Source of the DNA: Alisma plantago-aquatica
Lineage: Eukaryota > Streptophyta > Magnoliopsida > Alismatales > Alismataceae
Assembly: GCA_963693085.1 (NCBI GenBank)
Contig: OY856413.1
Location: 470,077,879-470,141,878 of the forward strand
Length of the DNA stretch: 64,000 nt
Direction of reading: 5' to 3'
The notes beneath the pieces were generated by a model, which made no database searches, had not been told where the DNA came from, and saw nothing but the letters and a program-made list of their open reading frames with translations. The translations under genes were made by a program, and so were the position numbers. Below are positions 1 to 11,100 of this stretch, one piece after another. Position 1 is the stretch's first letter, and every line of letters starts with the position of its first letter.

Positions 1-26
1 CCAATTAGAAACAAAAGAGGGAAAGT

Positions 27-170
27 CGATCGGGAACTGATCAGGACTATGAACCGATCGGTTCAGAAAGTGAATCGATCGCTTCATGGGTCCCAACTGA
101 TCGGTTGAGTGTCAACCGACCGATTCAGGTCCCCAACCGACCGTTTCAGTTGTGAAACGATCGGTTCATG
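27..170. repeat. Cluster of GATCGGTT palindromes in Copia-1 5' LTR
   Basis: At least six near-copies of a CCGATCGG-centred motif stand 15-30 bp apart, with alternating AACCGATC and GATCGGTT half-sites. One is a perfect 14-bp palindrome, GAACCGATCGGTTC at 51-64. The cluster is upstream of the TATA box, that is in U3. Confidence 0.8.
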
Positions 171-268
171 TTGCAAGTTGGTTGCTTTTGTGGAAAATCT
201 CGAACCCTTCTACTCCTGCTTTTAGTCTCGCATTTCCTGGGATGGAGAACCCTGTCCCATGACCCTCC

Positions 269-278
269 TATATATATA
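269..278 (+). promoter_or_regulatory. TATA box of Copia-1 5' LTR
   Basis: TATATATATA lies between CCTCC and GGGG in the LTR and is kept in the 3' copy at 12869-12878. It is the best candidate for the core promoter; the transcript start would be expected roughly 30 bp downstream. Confidence 0.6.
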
Positions 279-810
279 GGGGTATTGGGAGCTTCTCAAA
301 GTACAACTCAGTGCAACCAGTTGCTCTGTAAAGTTGTCGTTCTCTCTGGTTTTGGTAATCGAGAGAGAGCCCGAGCAAGTGCTACCCACAAAGGGAGGTG
401 CAGCAAGGGAAAGACAACTACAGTTGCAACTGGAAGCAGGAGAGTGTGTTGGCGACTAGTACATCAACCAGAGGGTGCGACTCCTTCCGATTCCTTGTTG
501 GACAAGGATATTGGAGTTCCAGGTGGTCCGTGTGGACTACTTCAGAGGTGGGAGGTTTCTACCTCTAGGAAGATAGCCTTCAATCCTGTCATTCCCGGTG
601 CGACCAGGAGCTGCACAGACACCGTCCAAGACAGGAGGTGAAGACCGCGCAAGGCGCGAGGTATTGTCGTCGAGAAAGCCTCGGGACAAGGTATGATTCC
701 ACAAACCATCATTTCCTATTGTATAGACGTTGACACGTTTCCTTGTTCCGGGTTTGGGGGAGAAAATTTTTGTTTCCGCTGCCTTCTCTGCCTCCCCAAA
801 AACCCAACAG

Positions 811-822
811 TGGTATCAGAGC
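811..822 (+). other. Copia-1 primer binding site (tRNA-iMet)
   Basis: TGGTATCAGAGC begins one base after the LTR end CCAACA. It is complementary to the 3' end of plant initiator methionine tRNA, the usual primer for copia reverse transcription. It fixes the LTR end and the element direction. Confidence 0.9.
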
Positions 823-2200
823 CACGTCAATTGCTCTATACTTTAGGGATTATAGATATGATCGATTTTGGTTTGTCGCCTTTATTTATTGCATACGATG
901 TGAATAAAACTGGCTTTATGCATGTCCAATCCTAAATCCACAAATCCCAATTTACATATATGATATGTATTATTAATGCACTCGGTACGCATCACCCTTA
1001 AATGAGTTTTGTGGTGGATGTATAGTGTGGTTATGGCCAATAAACCCTATCTATGTATGGTTGTATGTGGTTGCTTGCATCTCGGTCTGCACAACGATCT
1101 TCCTTCTCCTATTCCTGATGTAACTCGAAATAATTAGAGATTTCTTTCCTACCTTTGATCCCCTTGAATGTAACTCGAGGTTTCTCTTTTACAATGTAAA
1201 ATAGGATAGATTTTATTTCATGTTATGTCAAAGAATGGAGGACATCGAGACGATAGCTGAGACGATCGGTTCAAGGCGTGAGCCGATCGGTTGACGTTCC
1301 TGACGATCGGTTCAAGGAGTGAACCGATTAGTTCGAGGAGTAAGACAAGCGGGTGGCGGCCATGAAGAGATGCACGACGACCAGGTGAACCGATTGGTTG
1401 GAGGAGCCAACCGATCGACTGGTGGCACCCAGACGACCGGCCAGAGAGAGCAGATCATTCATATGATGAGTTGATCAACTCAGAAGGCAAAGCACAGAGT
1501 TAATCTTGTACAGGTTGCATGTGATGTATACCTAGATGACTGTGATTCCTCTTGGCTCGAGGAATCACATTAGGATGGCCATAATCATCACTTTTATCAT
1601 TTTGCATGTTTGATATATCATGTATATGATACATATATGTATATAAAACCAAATCCCTCATTAAAATATTAAGTTTTAGATGCCTTCTAAATGTGACACA
1701 CGTGGAAAGCTTGATCGACCAAGTGTGGGCACGCCCAAGCGTGGTGCACCGTCTATCTCGTGGAAGCGTGAAGGATGGATATGTGGGTCTGCCCAAGTAG
1801 GGTGCATATTCATCGTGTTTGTTGTGGGTCAGACTTAACAAGGTGACCTAGATAGGATCTAGCACCTTGAGGCATGGAGATGATCATGGCAAGGAGTTGC
1901 ATATGACATCTTTTCAAGAGTTGCATATGATGCAATTGGCAAGAGTTGCCTACCTGAGATATCTATGTAATGGGTGACAGCCCTAGCTGGTCCATGACTT
2001 AGAGGATTTCAGGATCTTGCCCACTAGAAGGTTGTACGCTACAATCTTTTTAATTGATGGTGAGGGCTATCAATTTGAACTAAAATAGTGGGAGCGATAA
2101 TTAATTAAAGGCCTAATTATATCGTCAACTTTTCAAATCAATCAAATAAGTCAAAAATGAGTTTTTGGACTAAAATTGCATATTTCCTTTTGTAGTGAAA
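823..2200 (+). other. Copia-1 untranslated leader
   Basis: About 1.4 kb lies between the primer site and gag, with no supported coding frame. It holds a second cluster of GATCGGTT-type motifs (1249-1455), like that of the LTR. Just before the gag ATG a pyrimidine-rich stretch ends in TAG (2180-2194), which looks like a splice acceptor, but no matching donor was identified. Confidence 0.6.
1249..1455. repeat. Second GATCGGTT motif cluster, in Copia-1 leader
   Basis: Repeated GACGATCGGTT, GAGCCGATCGGTT, GAACCGATT and CAACCGATCGAC motifs at short intervals have the same half-sites as the LTR cluster. They are outside the LTR, so they are not explained by LTR duplication. Confidence 0.7.
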
Positions 2201-3016
2201 ATGACAACAAACAACAATTACTTCTCTTTGCGATCGGTCCTTGAAAAGGATAGACTAAATGGGACAAACTTCCATGACCGGTATAGGACATTGAGAATTG
2301 TTCTCACTCAAGAGCGAAAGCTCTATGTCCTGGATACTCCAATTCCAGAGGAATCGGCTCCTAATGCACCAAAGACAGAAAGGGATGCTTATAAGAAGAA
2401 TTCTGATGATGCCATTGATGCAAAGTGCTTAATGTTGTGCTCCATGAACCATGAGTTGCAGAGACAACATGAGAATATGGGTGTCATTGAGATGATTTAG
2501 CATCTCAGGAACCTATATGAAGATCAGGCACGACAAGAGAGATACGATGTCTCAAGGGCACTGTTCAAGTGTGTCATGACAGAAGGAGATCTAGTTGGTC
2601 CTCACACACTCAAGATGACTGGGTATGTGGAGAACCTGCAAAGACTGGGATTTCCACTGAGCCAAGAGTTGGCTACTGACCTGATACTGCAATCGTTGCC
2701 AGAATCTTACAGTCAGTTTGTGATGAACTACAACATGAACAACTTTGATAGGCCACTGTCAGAGTTATTGGGCATGTTGAGGACAGCCGAGACACAAATG
2801 AAGAAGGACAAGCCTAATTCTGTGATGGTGATCACGAGCAAGAAAGGAAAGTCCAAGCGCAAGGGCAAGGGTAAACCTAAGAAAGGTTCTGATGCTAGCC
2901 AGGAGCCCAAGACGACTTCAGCTCTCAATGCCAAGGGAGGCATGACCAAGAAAGGCAATTTCCACCATTGTCAAAAGCTAGGACATTGGAAAAGGAATTG
3001 TCCTCTCTATCTGTAA
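2201..3016 (+). pseudogene. gag: Copia-1 gag (capsid/nucleocapsid), one nonsense codon
   Basis: Gag packages element RNA into virus-like particles. The frame opens MTTNNNYFSLRSVLEKDRLNG, typical of plant Tork-type copia gag, and I choose the ATG at 2201; an upstream in-frame GTG at 2195 lacks support. The capsid (UBN2-like) part runs to about residue 195, followed by a lysine-rich stretch and a zinc-knuckle region ending HWKRNCPLYL. An in-frame TAG at 2498-2500 splits the frame, compatible with a CAG-to-TAG change, and the frame resumes unchanged. The zinc knuckle has lost its first cysteine (reads FHHC where CFHC is usual), so it would not bind zinc normally. The total is about 271 codons, a usual length for this family. 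Confidence 0.85.
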
Positions 3017-5417
3017 GAACAAAAGAAGAAGGAGGCAACAGATGTCTCTACTTAAAGGTGTCATGAAAGTAAACTTGTAACACTTTTTGAGGTATATGAT
3101 ACCAAAATGTAAAGTGTAAAGCACTCAATAAATGGGGCAAGTGTTGCCGCCATAGAGTTTATGAGTTTATTTTCAGCCTAAAAGGCATGTAATACAGTTA
3201 TGAACTGTTATTTCATATTTGCCAACAGATAGAAACACTTTATTTTTGCAGATTGTACGACAATGATGGCAATCAATAAAGTTGATGTTTCAATCTTTTA
3301 AAGATGTGATCTTTGTGGAAATGCCTTGCTTATCTTGTGGTATTTGATATGCATAAGATAAAATGATACCTAAAAGTTATAGATAACTCAAACAATCAAA
3401 TTAGCATCAATCATGAGAAATTCATTTCTAGTGTCCATGTGATGGATAAATCTAGACTCTTTTGGTTAGAAAACCGTTAAGAGACATGAATATCTTGGAC
3501 ATGATTAATCAATCTTCACTAATGGTAGTGGGAGAATGATTATCCTATTAGGTATGATACATGTGATGTATTTACATACCTATTGGAACAAATGCTAATA
3601 CTTCAAATGGTGTTTAGAGAAATACCATTATGAATATCTTGAAGTGTTCAAGATTATCATAGATGAAGTGCAAATTTGGTAAAGTGTTAATTCTTGATGA
3701 GATCAATGAATGAAATACTTAGACCAAATGTTTGAGATCCTTATGAGTGATTATGATAGTATATCATAGTGAACTCATGATTAAGGCATGGTGATGTCTA
3801 AATCAAGAAGGAATCATACTCTAAGGAGTTAGAGAATGATTATCAAATAACTGAATTCTTCTTAATAAAAGAATACCCCACACTAATAAAGGACATTGAG
3901 AATCACAAGGAGTTGTGAGTTCTTATATCCTTAACGGATACACCTCAATTATCTATGTGATGAGTTGTTCATGTGATGAGTCAACTATCTAGATGAATAT
4001 GAGGAACCGATTTTGAGTCATGGTTTATGACCATTACATCCTAAATGACATCCATATGAACCATAAGGTATGACCTTGATGGTAGCACCCATTGGAATAA
4101 GATCCACAAGTGTGGATAAGTCTTAAGTGTTAAGACACATGGATAACATTTTGAGAAGGATGATGCTTGTTGATTGCAACTTAATGACTAAGACATTTGG
4201 CATATGGATACTATAACCGCATTCCTATGATGAATAAAACAAGGATGTGTACGTGACACAACCTGTAAGGTTTATGAATTCACTAATGCAAATGAAGTCT
4301 ATAAGTTACAATGGACTAATCAATGTGATTGATTGAGTACAAGAAACTCATAATTGGATCTTTACTTTGATAATATAGTCAAAGGGTTTGACTGATATGT
4401 CAAAGATAAAGAAGGGATCTGTGGTTTAGTGGAAGCGTGTTCACATTCCACATGTTGATGTGAAATGGAAATGTTCTAGAATGGAAATCCAATAGTGGAA
4501 ATTATCTTTAAGGAAGATAGAGATGTTTCCTATGTGATAGGAATAGAGATCTATAGAGATAGTTCTCGAAAAATCTCTTGACCTAAAAAGAGAGAATACA
4601 TTGGCAATTTGTACTGAAATGTTAAGTATGCAAATATTCAGTGGGAGAAAACTTGTCCATGCTACATGGAGTTAGTATCCCAAGGCCAAGTGTCCAATTC
4701 TTATGAAGAATGGGAACACTAAGAATAGATATGGATCTATCATGTATGTAATCATCCCATTACCTTGCATGTATGGCAAGAACAAAATGCATCCGTCATC
4801 TTGTATGTCGGACATGGAAATATGATGTGCTCATCCTGATAACTCGTATGAGAGACATGACGAGTGGATGTCTGTCTACTTCCAGTAAGGGTTACTGGAA
4901 ACCATAAGAACTTGGGAAGTACTAGTTCTGTGGAGATAAGGAAGAGTTCAATGTAAAGAGTTACATTGATGCGAACTTCTGAAAAGGATAGAAAATTAAT
5001 CGCAAAATATATATAGGATATATAAAAGTGAAAGTTTGTTGATAATTGGAAGTGTTCCAATAAAACCATTTAAAAGGAAATGTCAAGTATCTATGTGTTA
5101 GAGAACAGCAGTGGATACTATATGGATCTGGAAGTTCATGAGATAAACTTATAGATATTCCACTCGTTGATGACAAGTATGGAATCCTTGATCATGCAAT
5201 GTGGCAAAAGGTTAGCAAAGGAATGCTAGATCACATATTATGGAAACTCCATCTCATACGTATGACGTACATCGAAGAGATGAGAGACATGCAATTTATA
5301 CTGACTTTGGCAAGGTGTTGCCATAACTCACTATGTCTGCACTAAGAGCACAGTAACATGTGGGACATGTTTGAAGATCACTATGAATATGATTCAAGGG
5401 TGATTGGCTCACAGTGC
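3017..5417 (+). pseudogene. pol: Copia-1 pol remnant, heavily decayed
   Basis: This stretch should encode protease, integrase, reverse transcriptase and RNase H, but no long frame survives. Short blocks in shifting frames are recognisable. Near 4510-4600 there is an IGIEIYRDSSRK-like stretch of copia RT. Near 4685-4760 there is KAKCPILMKNG followed by GSIMYV, and near 4900-4980 a YIDA-type RNase H fragment. No protease DTG or RT YVDD motif was found intact. The part from 3017 to about 4400 is only weakly identifiable. This element cannot supply its own enzymes. Confidence 0.6.
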
Positions 5418-5427
5418 AAGTGGGAGT
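5418..5427 (+). other. Copia-1 polypurine tract
   Basis: AAGTGGGAGT lies directly before the 3' LTR start TGTTGG (5429). This is the usual copia plus-strand primer position. It lies in the loop of an inverted repeat, TGATTGGCTC (5401-5410) with GAGCCAATCA (5449-5458). Confidence 0.8.
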
Positions 5428-5428
5428 C

Positions 5429-6423
5429 TGTTGGTATGTATGCCCTGAGAGCCAATCATGGGATGATTGGTGGGATACATTAAGATTGATTTGATAAACA
5501 TCAAAGGCAAGCTTCCAATTCTTTTTGGTTTAGTCATATGAGATGGTGATAGAATAGATTGAACGTCTAGAGAATGACAATACTCAATGATGTATTCCTT
5601 CAGGTTCAGGACCTGAACGATGAGATCATATGGATGCTAAGAGTTTGTACATTCTTGTTGTGTCCCTAGTCGGATGTCATTGTGATAGGTAGATAGACAG
5701 CAATGACACACAAGACTAGATTGTGGTGTTGGTTGATGACAGAATCTCATTAGTCATGATATAGAGATATCAAACCAAACACATAGGTACTTGTTAGAGA
5801 ACAAGTATACCGGACAGACCCACCATGAGTTTGACACATGGAACCATGACATGGTAGTCACAGTCAGTACTCACAGTGATGGTGGTGAGTGTAATTCTTA
5901 GACCTGAAATCACTGCACTCAACACATGTCGTTGGGCACACTTTGACATCATCAAACGCAGTCCTGAAACATGGGTTGTTATAAAGGTGATGATTGGGTG
6001 GCTTTGACACATGGGGCTTTTGAGGGGTGAGTGATAGATATGGGATTTGTCCCTCCTGAGGGAGTTTGATATCCATGGCCACTTGATGAGTAGGATTGAG
6101 AAAGGCGTGCATGCATGTGTGAGTCGGTATGTGATACTGATGTCATAACATATCTCTTCCAATCTACTCTGAGATCAAGAAAGTGAATGAATGTTGACAG
6201 GATGATTGTTCCATGCCTCGAGTTCATTCGGGATATCAGTGACAAAGGAATTATACATTCACTATAACACCATTCATGGATTGTAGGATTGAAAGTTGTT
6301 CTCCAACTTTCTACTTTCACTTGAGTAGCACTGATGTGTGACTAGGCACCACTCTTTGGTTGTGAAGTCATAAGTGTTATGGACTTTCACTGCCAATGTG
6401 AAATGGACCTGCAGGGTCACACA
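5429..6423 (+). repeat. Copia-1 3' LTR, first part
   Basis: It starts TGTTGG immediately after the polypurine tract and runs until LINE-1. With 12267-13409 it gives an LTR of about 2.1 kb. No 5' counterpart is visible because that part of the 5' LTR lies outside the window, so this assignment rests on the polypurine tract and the matching TGTTGG and CCAACA ends. Confidence 0.7.
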
Positions 6424-6475
6424 CATAGGATTTAACCTGGAAGAGGAATTTTGTCCACAAATAATGTTTTTTCTG

Positions 6476-8188
6476 ATGAGAGGCGTTCCCCTAGGGTTTG
6501 GGAGCCATGGAGGTGGCAGAGGCGGTGGTCGTGGAGGCCGTGGCCCAGGCTCATCGTCGTCTCACGATCGTTCCTCTGAAGGAAGTCCCACCTCTGCCCC
6601 GGCCGCCAGCGACGGCAATCCTGCCGCCGGTGCCGGTCCCGACCACGACAACGCTACTGTTGCGGACTCCATGCCAACGGAACATGCCGATGGAGTTACG
6701 ACTTCTGTTGCAGGCCTAGTTCCTAACGCAAGGCCGGCTCCCGATGCTGCTCTGGCCCATCACAGCTATAGAGACGCGCACATTGGGAAAGATCAAGGGC
6801 TTCTGTCCTACATTAACCCTACCTCGCCGGACACCTTCACGGCAGAAGATATCCAGGTCGACCTCTCGGGCGTCCTCCCTGTCTTCTCCGTCAAGCATGA
6901 ATCAATCCAGTCGTTGTTGGCCCCCTGGCAGTTCGTCGTTGTAGTTAAGGCCATCGGAATCACGTTGGGATTCCAAGCCCTCGTCAACAAGATCAGTGTG
7001 CTTTGGCAGCCGACGGCTCAATTCCGTATCATCGATCTTGATAATGGCTACTACATTATTCAGTTGGGCAACCGAGAAGATTATGAGAAGGCGATGCTAG
7101 GAGGACCTTGGATGATCTTCGGTAACTACCTGACCATCCAATCTTGGTCCCCTTCATTCAGGCCATCGGAGAAGATTCCACACAAGCTGGTGGTCTGGGC
7201 TAGGGTAACCAACCTCCCTGTGTTTCTCTATCAGAACCAGCTGCTCATTAATATAGGTAACTCCATCGAAAATACCATCAAGGTGGATGCAAACACCTTG
7301 CTGGGTAATAGGGGGAAGTTTGCGAGGATCGCCGTTGAAGTGGACACGCAGAAACCTCTCTTGTCGGCCATCTTCATCAATGGGGAGTACTTTCGCCTCG
7401 AGTACGAGAACTTGCCTCACTTCTGCCTGAAGTGCGGCCGGCTTGGCCACGTTGCGGATGAGTGTAAGCATGGCTCCTCTACTCCAAGCGACCTAGCCTC
7501 TACGTCTATCCCCATTCCAGTTCCGGTTGTTACGTACTCCGAAACTATCCATGCAAAAATGTCGGACCGGCAGAAGCCACCCGCCGCTGGAAGAAACGCT
7601 AGCGGGAGAAAATCCTCCAAGCCGTCGAATCAGCCGAAGGCCACCACGGGCACTCACGCTGCTTCCCCGGGGTAGGCGAGTGACGACGATGGCTTCCAGC
7701 CTGTATTAAGTAAGAAGGCTAGACAGTGACAACGACAGAAGGAAGCAGCCGCGGAGGCAGCCCAAGTTGCAGCGCCGCCTGCCGCGACCACTGAGCATGT
7801 GGCAAATACTTCTGTCAGGCTCATCAGAAACAATGTTAGCGAAGGAAGGGAGCCCGGTAATGACCATGAAGGCGAGTTCCTATTCCAGGCTCAAGCACCA
7901 ACAAACCTGGAGGCTCCCGCCAAATAGATCGCACGTCACCATAGAGGGGACAGTGGCTATGTTATGCTGAGGAACAGGAAGATAGTGTTCCAAACAACGC
8001 AAAGTCCTGATCGTGTTCGGAAAAATGGGCGGGTCGAGGATGCGCCAGCCACCACATCTTCCACCCCCCATGCAAAGCGTGTTCTTGAATTCCAACAGAA
8101 CCTTGAAGTTGCCTCCCAAGAAACCTCTTCGGAGGTCGTCATGGATGGTGAAGACCAGTCGGTAGGACTGTGTGCTGCTTTCCAATAA
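6476..8188 (+). pseudogene. LINE-1 ORF1: RNA-binding gag-like protein
   Basis: ORF1 proteins of plant L1 elements bind element RNA. I choose the ATG at 6476 (MRGVPLGFGSHGGG); the frame is open further up to 6374, but that part reads into flanking LTR. The N-terminus is an RGG box (GGGRGGGRGGRGPG), then a low-complexity Ser/Ala/Pro stretch, a DUF4283-like fold (about residues 130-290), and a zinc knuckle CLKCGRLGHVADEC near residue 318. Stops at 7673 (TAG), 7727 (TGA) and 7925 (TAG) interrupt one continuous frame of about 570 codons that ends TAA at 8186-8188. The ORF2 ATG follows 8 bases later. LINE-3 carries a recognisable homologue of the zinc-knuckle part. Confidence 0.8.
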
Positions 8189-8196
8189 GTTTCTTA

Positions 8197-11100
8197 ATGA
8201 ATATTGTTGGCTGGAATATCCAGGGTGCTTGCCTGGATAAGAAGATTCGTCTAATTCACGAAATGAAATTCATCCACAAAGTAAACATTATAGCTATTGT
8301 TGAGCCCCGGTGCAGTGGCTCGACCGCTGATGGTATCATCAAACGCCTTGGCTATAATTCCTCACACAGGGTGGAAGCCATTGGCTTCTCCGGCAGCATC
8401 TGGCTTGCATGGGATCTGCACCGTTGCTCAATCGAAGTTCTACTCAATCACCGCTAGTTTATACATTGTCGCGTTAATGGCGATTGGTACCTGAGTGTCG
8501 TATATGGCAGTCCTAATCCCACCATGCGTGAGTATCTATGGGAGCGGCTTGTGGAGATAGCTGCTTCTATGGACTCTGCTTGGGTGATCCTGGGCGATTT
8601 TAACACTCTGCTTAACGTCAATGAGAAGTGCGGTAGTGATTTCTTTGATAAGCGTTCCAGTGGCCGATTTCATGAAGTCCTTGCTGCCACTGGCCTTGCA
8701 GAACTTCGGACCCAAGGTCCCCTCTTCACCTTCAGGCGTCAGCACCTCCACGAGCGGCTTGACCGGATCGTTGCAAACTCGGATTGGATTCACAAGTTCA
8801 GAAACTGCTCAGCTGTGGTCCTTCCTCACCTCTATTCTGATCACCACCCTCTTCTCCTGTCCTGTGGAGATAGGATGCCCAAACGTTGCTTCTTCCGCAC
8901 CAAGGAGAGCTGGAACCTCTCCCCAAAGTTCAGGGAGGAGGTCATGAGCCACTGGCATGTTAATGGCAACTTCCAGGACGCCCTTCTCACCTTCAAGCAT
9001 AAGGCCTATAAGTGGGATTCCATGAGATCGGGTTGACAGCACAAAGAAAAGCAGCATCTCCTTGCCCGCATCAGCAAGCACCAGGTACATGCTCAATCCC
9101 AGAACCCTATACCACTGATGGACCATTCTATTCCTCTTCAGGAGCGAATCCATAACATCCTTCTCAATGAGGAGACGGACTGGAGGTAAAAGGCCCATAT
9201 AGATTGGTTGAAGTCTGGTGATCTCAATACCAGATTTTACCAATCGTATGTGCAAGCAAGGAGGCACTATAACAAGATCACATGCCTGCAATCCGAGGAC
9301 GGGAGCTAGACTTCCACAAGCGAGGACACGAAGAGGATGGTTCACAGCTTCTTTGTAGACCTCCTCTCCCAATCTGCTGTGACGCATAGGGACCAGATAT
9401 GGGCGTACCTGGGAGCTTTCCATGTCGTCCAAGCTGCTACTTATGCCCGCCTGAGAGCCATCCCAACCACATAAGAAATCAAAGCCGTCACCTTCTCCAT
9501 GGCACCCATCAAAGCCCTGGGCCCGGACGGGGTCCATACTGGATTCATTCAACACCACTGGCAGCAGGTTGGCCCGAGCATCGTCCAGACTGTTCAAGAG
9601 GCCTTCACGTCAGAGAACATCCCCACCTCCATAGCGGATTCTTACATGGTCTTAATCCCAAAGATCCCTGCTCCACAACGTTGTAGTGATCTAAGACCGA
9701 TATCCCTCAACAATAGCTGCTTTAAAATCATCTCTAAACTTATTGTGGAAAGATTGAAGCCCCTCATGAACGACTGGGTTAATCCTACACAGTCCATCTT
9801 CATCCTGGGAAGATGCATTAGCGACAATATTCTTCTTGTTCTGGAGGTGATCCACTCCATGAAATCCACAACCAACAAGAAATCGTGGATGTGTATAAAG
9901 CTTGATTTAGCCAAGGCTTTCGACAGAATGAATTGGGCTTTTATTCATGATACTCTGCAGTGAACTGGTTTGCCATCTAAGCTCTCCACTATTATTATGG
10001 AAATCATCAGCAAAGGCTCGACCTCCATCCTGTGGGAGGGTGAACCCCTTCCTCCCTTCAAGGCCACTCAAGGCGTCCGTCAGGGTGACCCGATAAGTCC
10101 CTACGTGTTTGTGTTGTGTATGGAAAGGTTGAGCCAAGCCATATCGGATTCTGTGAACTCTAACAAATGGAAACCCATCACCCTTTCTCGTGGGGGTTTG
10201 AAATTGTCCCATGTCTTCTTTGCGGATGACATTCTGTTGTTAGGGGAAGCTTCTGTTAAACAAGCTCGGATCATTTTGACCATTCTTACCGATTTCTCTA
10301 TGGCGTCCGGACAATCTGTTTCAAAGCCCAAATCTTGATGTTTCTTCAGTAAAAATGTTTCCCAGTCACTGAGGAGAACAATAAGCAGAAATCTTGGCTT
10401 CTCCTGGACAAGCGACCTTGGTAAATACCTTGGTGTGCCCGTCCTTCACAACTGGGTCAATCGAGAAACCCATGGGGATATACTCGCTTCTATCCAACGG
10501 AAAATGAACAGCTGGACTCATAAAAGCCTCTCCCTTGCGGGAAGGGTGTGTTTGGCCAAGTCTACCCTACAAGCAATACCTTCCTATACTATGCAGACCG
10601 TCAAGCTATCCCCACGCTTGTGTGATGACATCAATCGGCATACCCATCGGTTCATTTGGTCTGGTTCTGCTAGCCAACGTAAATCCTCTCTTGTCTCTTG
10701 GAAAAAGGTTTCATCCAGCAAGGATATTGGTGGCCTAGCTATAAGGGATGCCAGGGATCAAAATGATGCTCTCATGATGAAGAACGCTTGGGCTTTCCTC
10801 ACCGATCCATCCAAAGTCTGGGTCAAGGTGATGAAGGACAAGTATGTCAAGAATGGCAGGTTTAAGTCTGTACCAAGCTCCCCAGCCTGGAGCTTCATAA
10901 AAAAATACCTTGTGTTAATCACTGAACAGAGCCATAAAATTATCAACAACGGGAGGCACACTAACGTCTGGGATGACCTGTGGATCGCGGGAAACTTTGT
11001 GCTGGGTCTTCACCCTGATTGGCCAATCAATCCTGATATTTGTGACCTTAAGGTCGAATCCATGGCAATCTCCGATGGGGTCTGGGACTGGGACTTCATC

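Larger units (their letters stand above)
1..809 (+). repeat. Copia-1 5' LTR, 3' part
   Basis: This segment is collinear base for base with 12601-13409 at a constant offset of 12600. It ends in CCAACA and is followed after one base by the primer site. It holds a cluster of GATCGGTT palindromes (27-170) and a TATA box (269-278). From the 3' copy, about 1.3 kb of this LTR lies left of the window. The 157-codon open frame at 168-641 lies inside the LTR and is broken in the 3' copy, so I do not treat it as a gene. Confidence 0.9.

Noticed and set aside
168..641. 157-codon open frame in the Copia-1 5' LTR
   Set aside because: It overlaps the LTR promoter, has no recognised domain, and the matching frame in the 3' LTR (12771-13073) is broken.
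8809..9597. 262-codon minus-strand frame opposite LINE-1 ORF2
   Set aside because: It is the shadow of the endonuclease-RT frame, which has clear domains on the plus strand.
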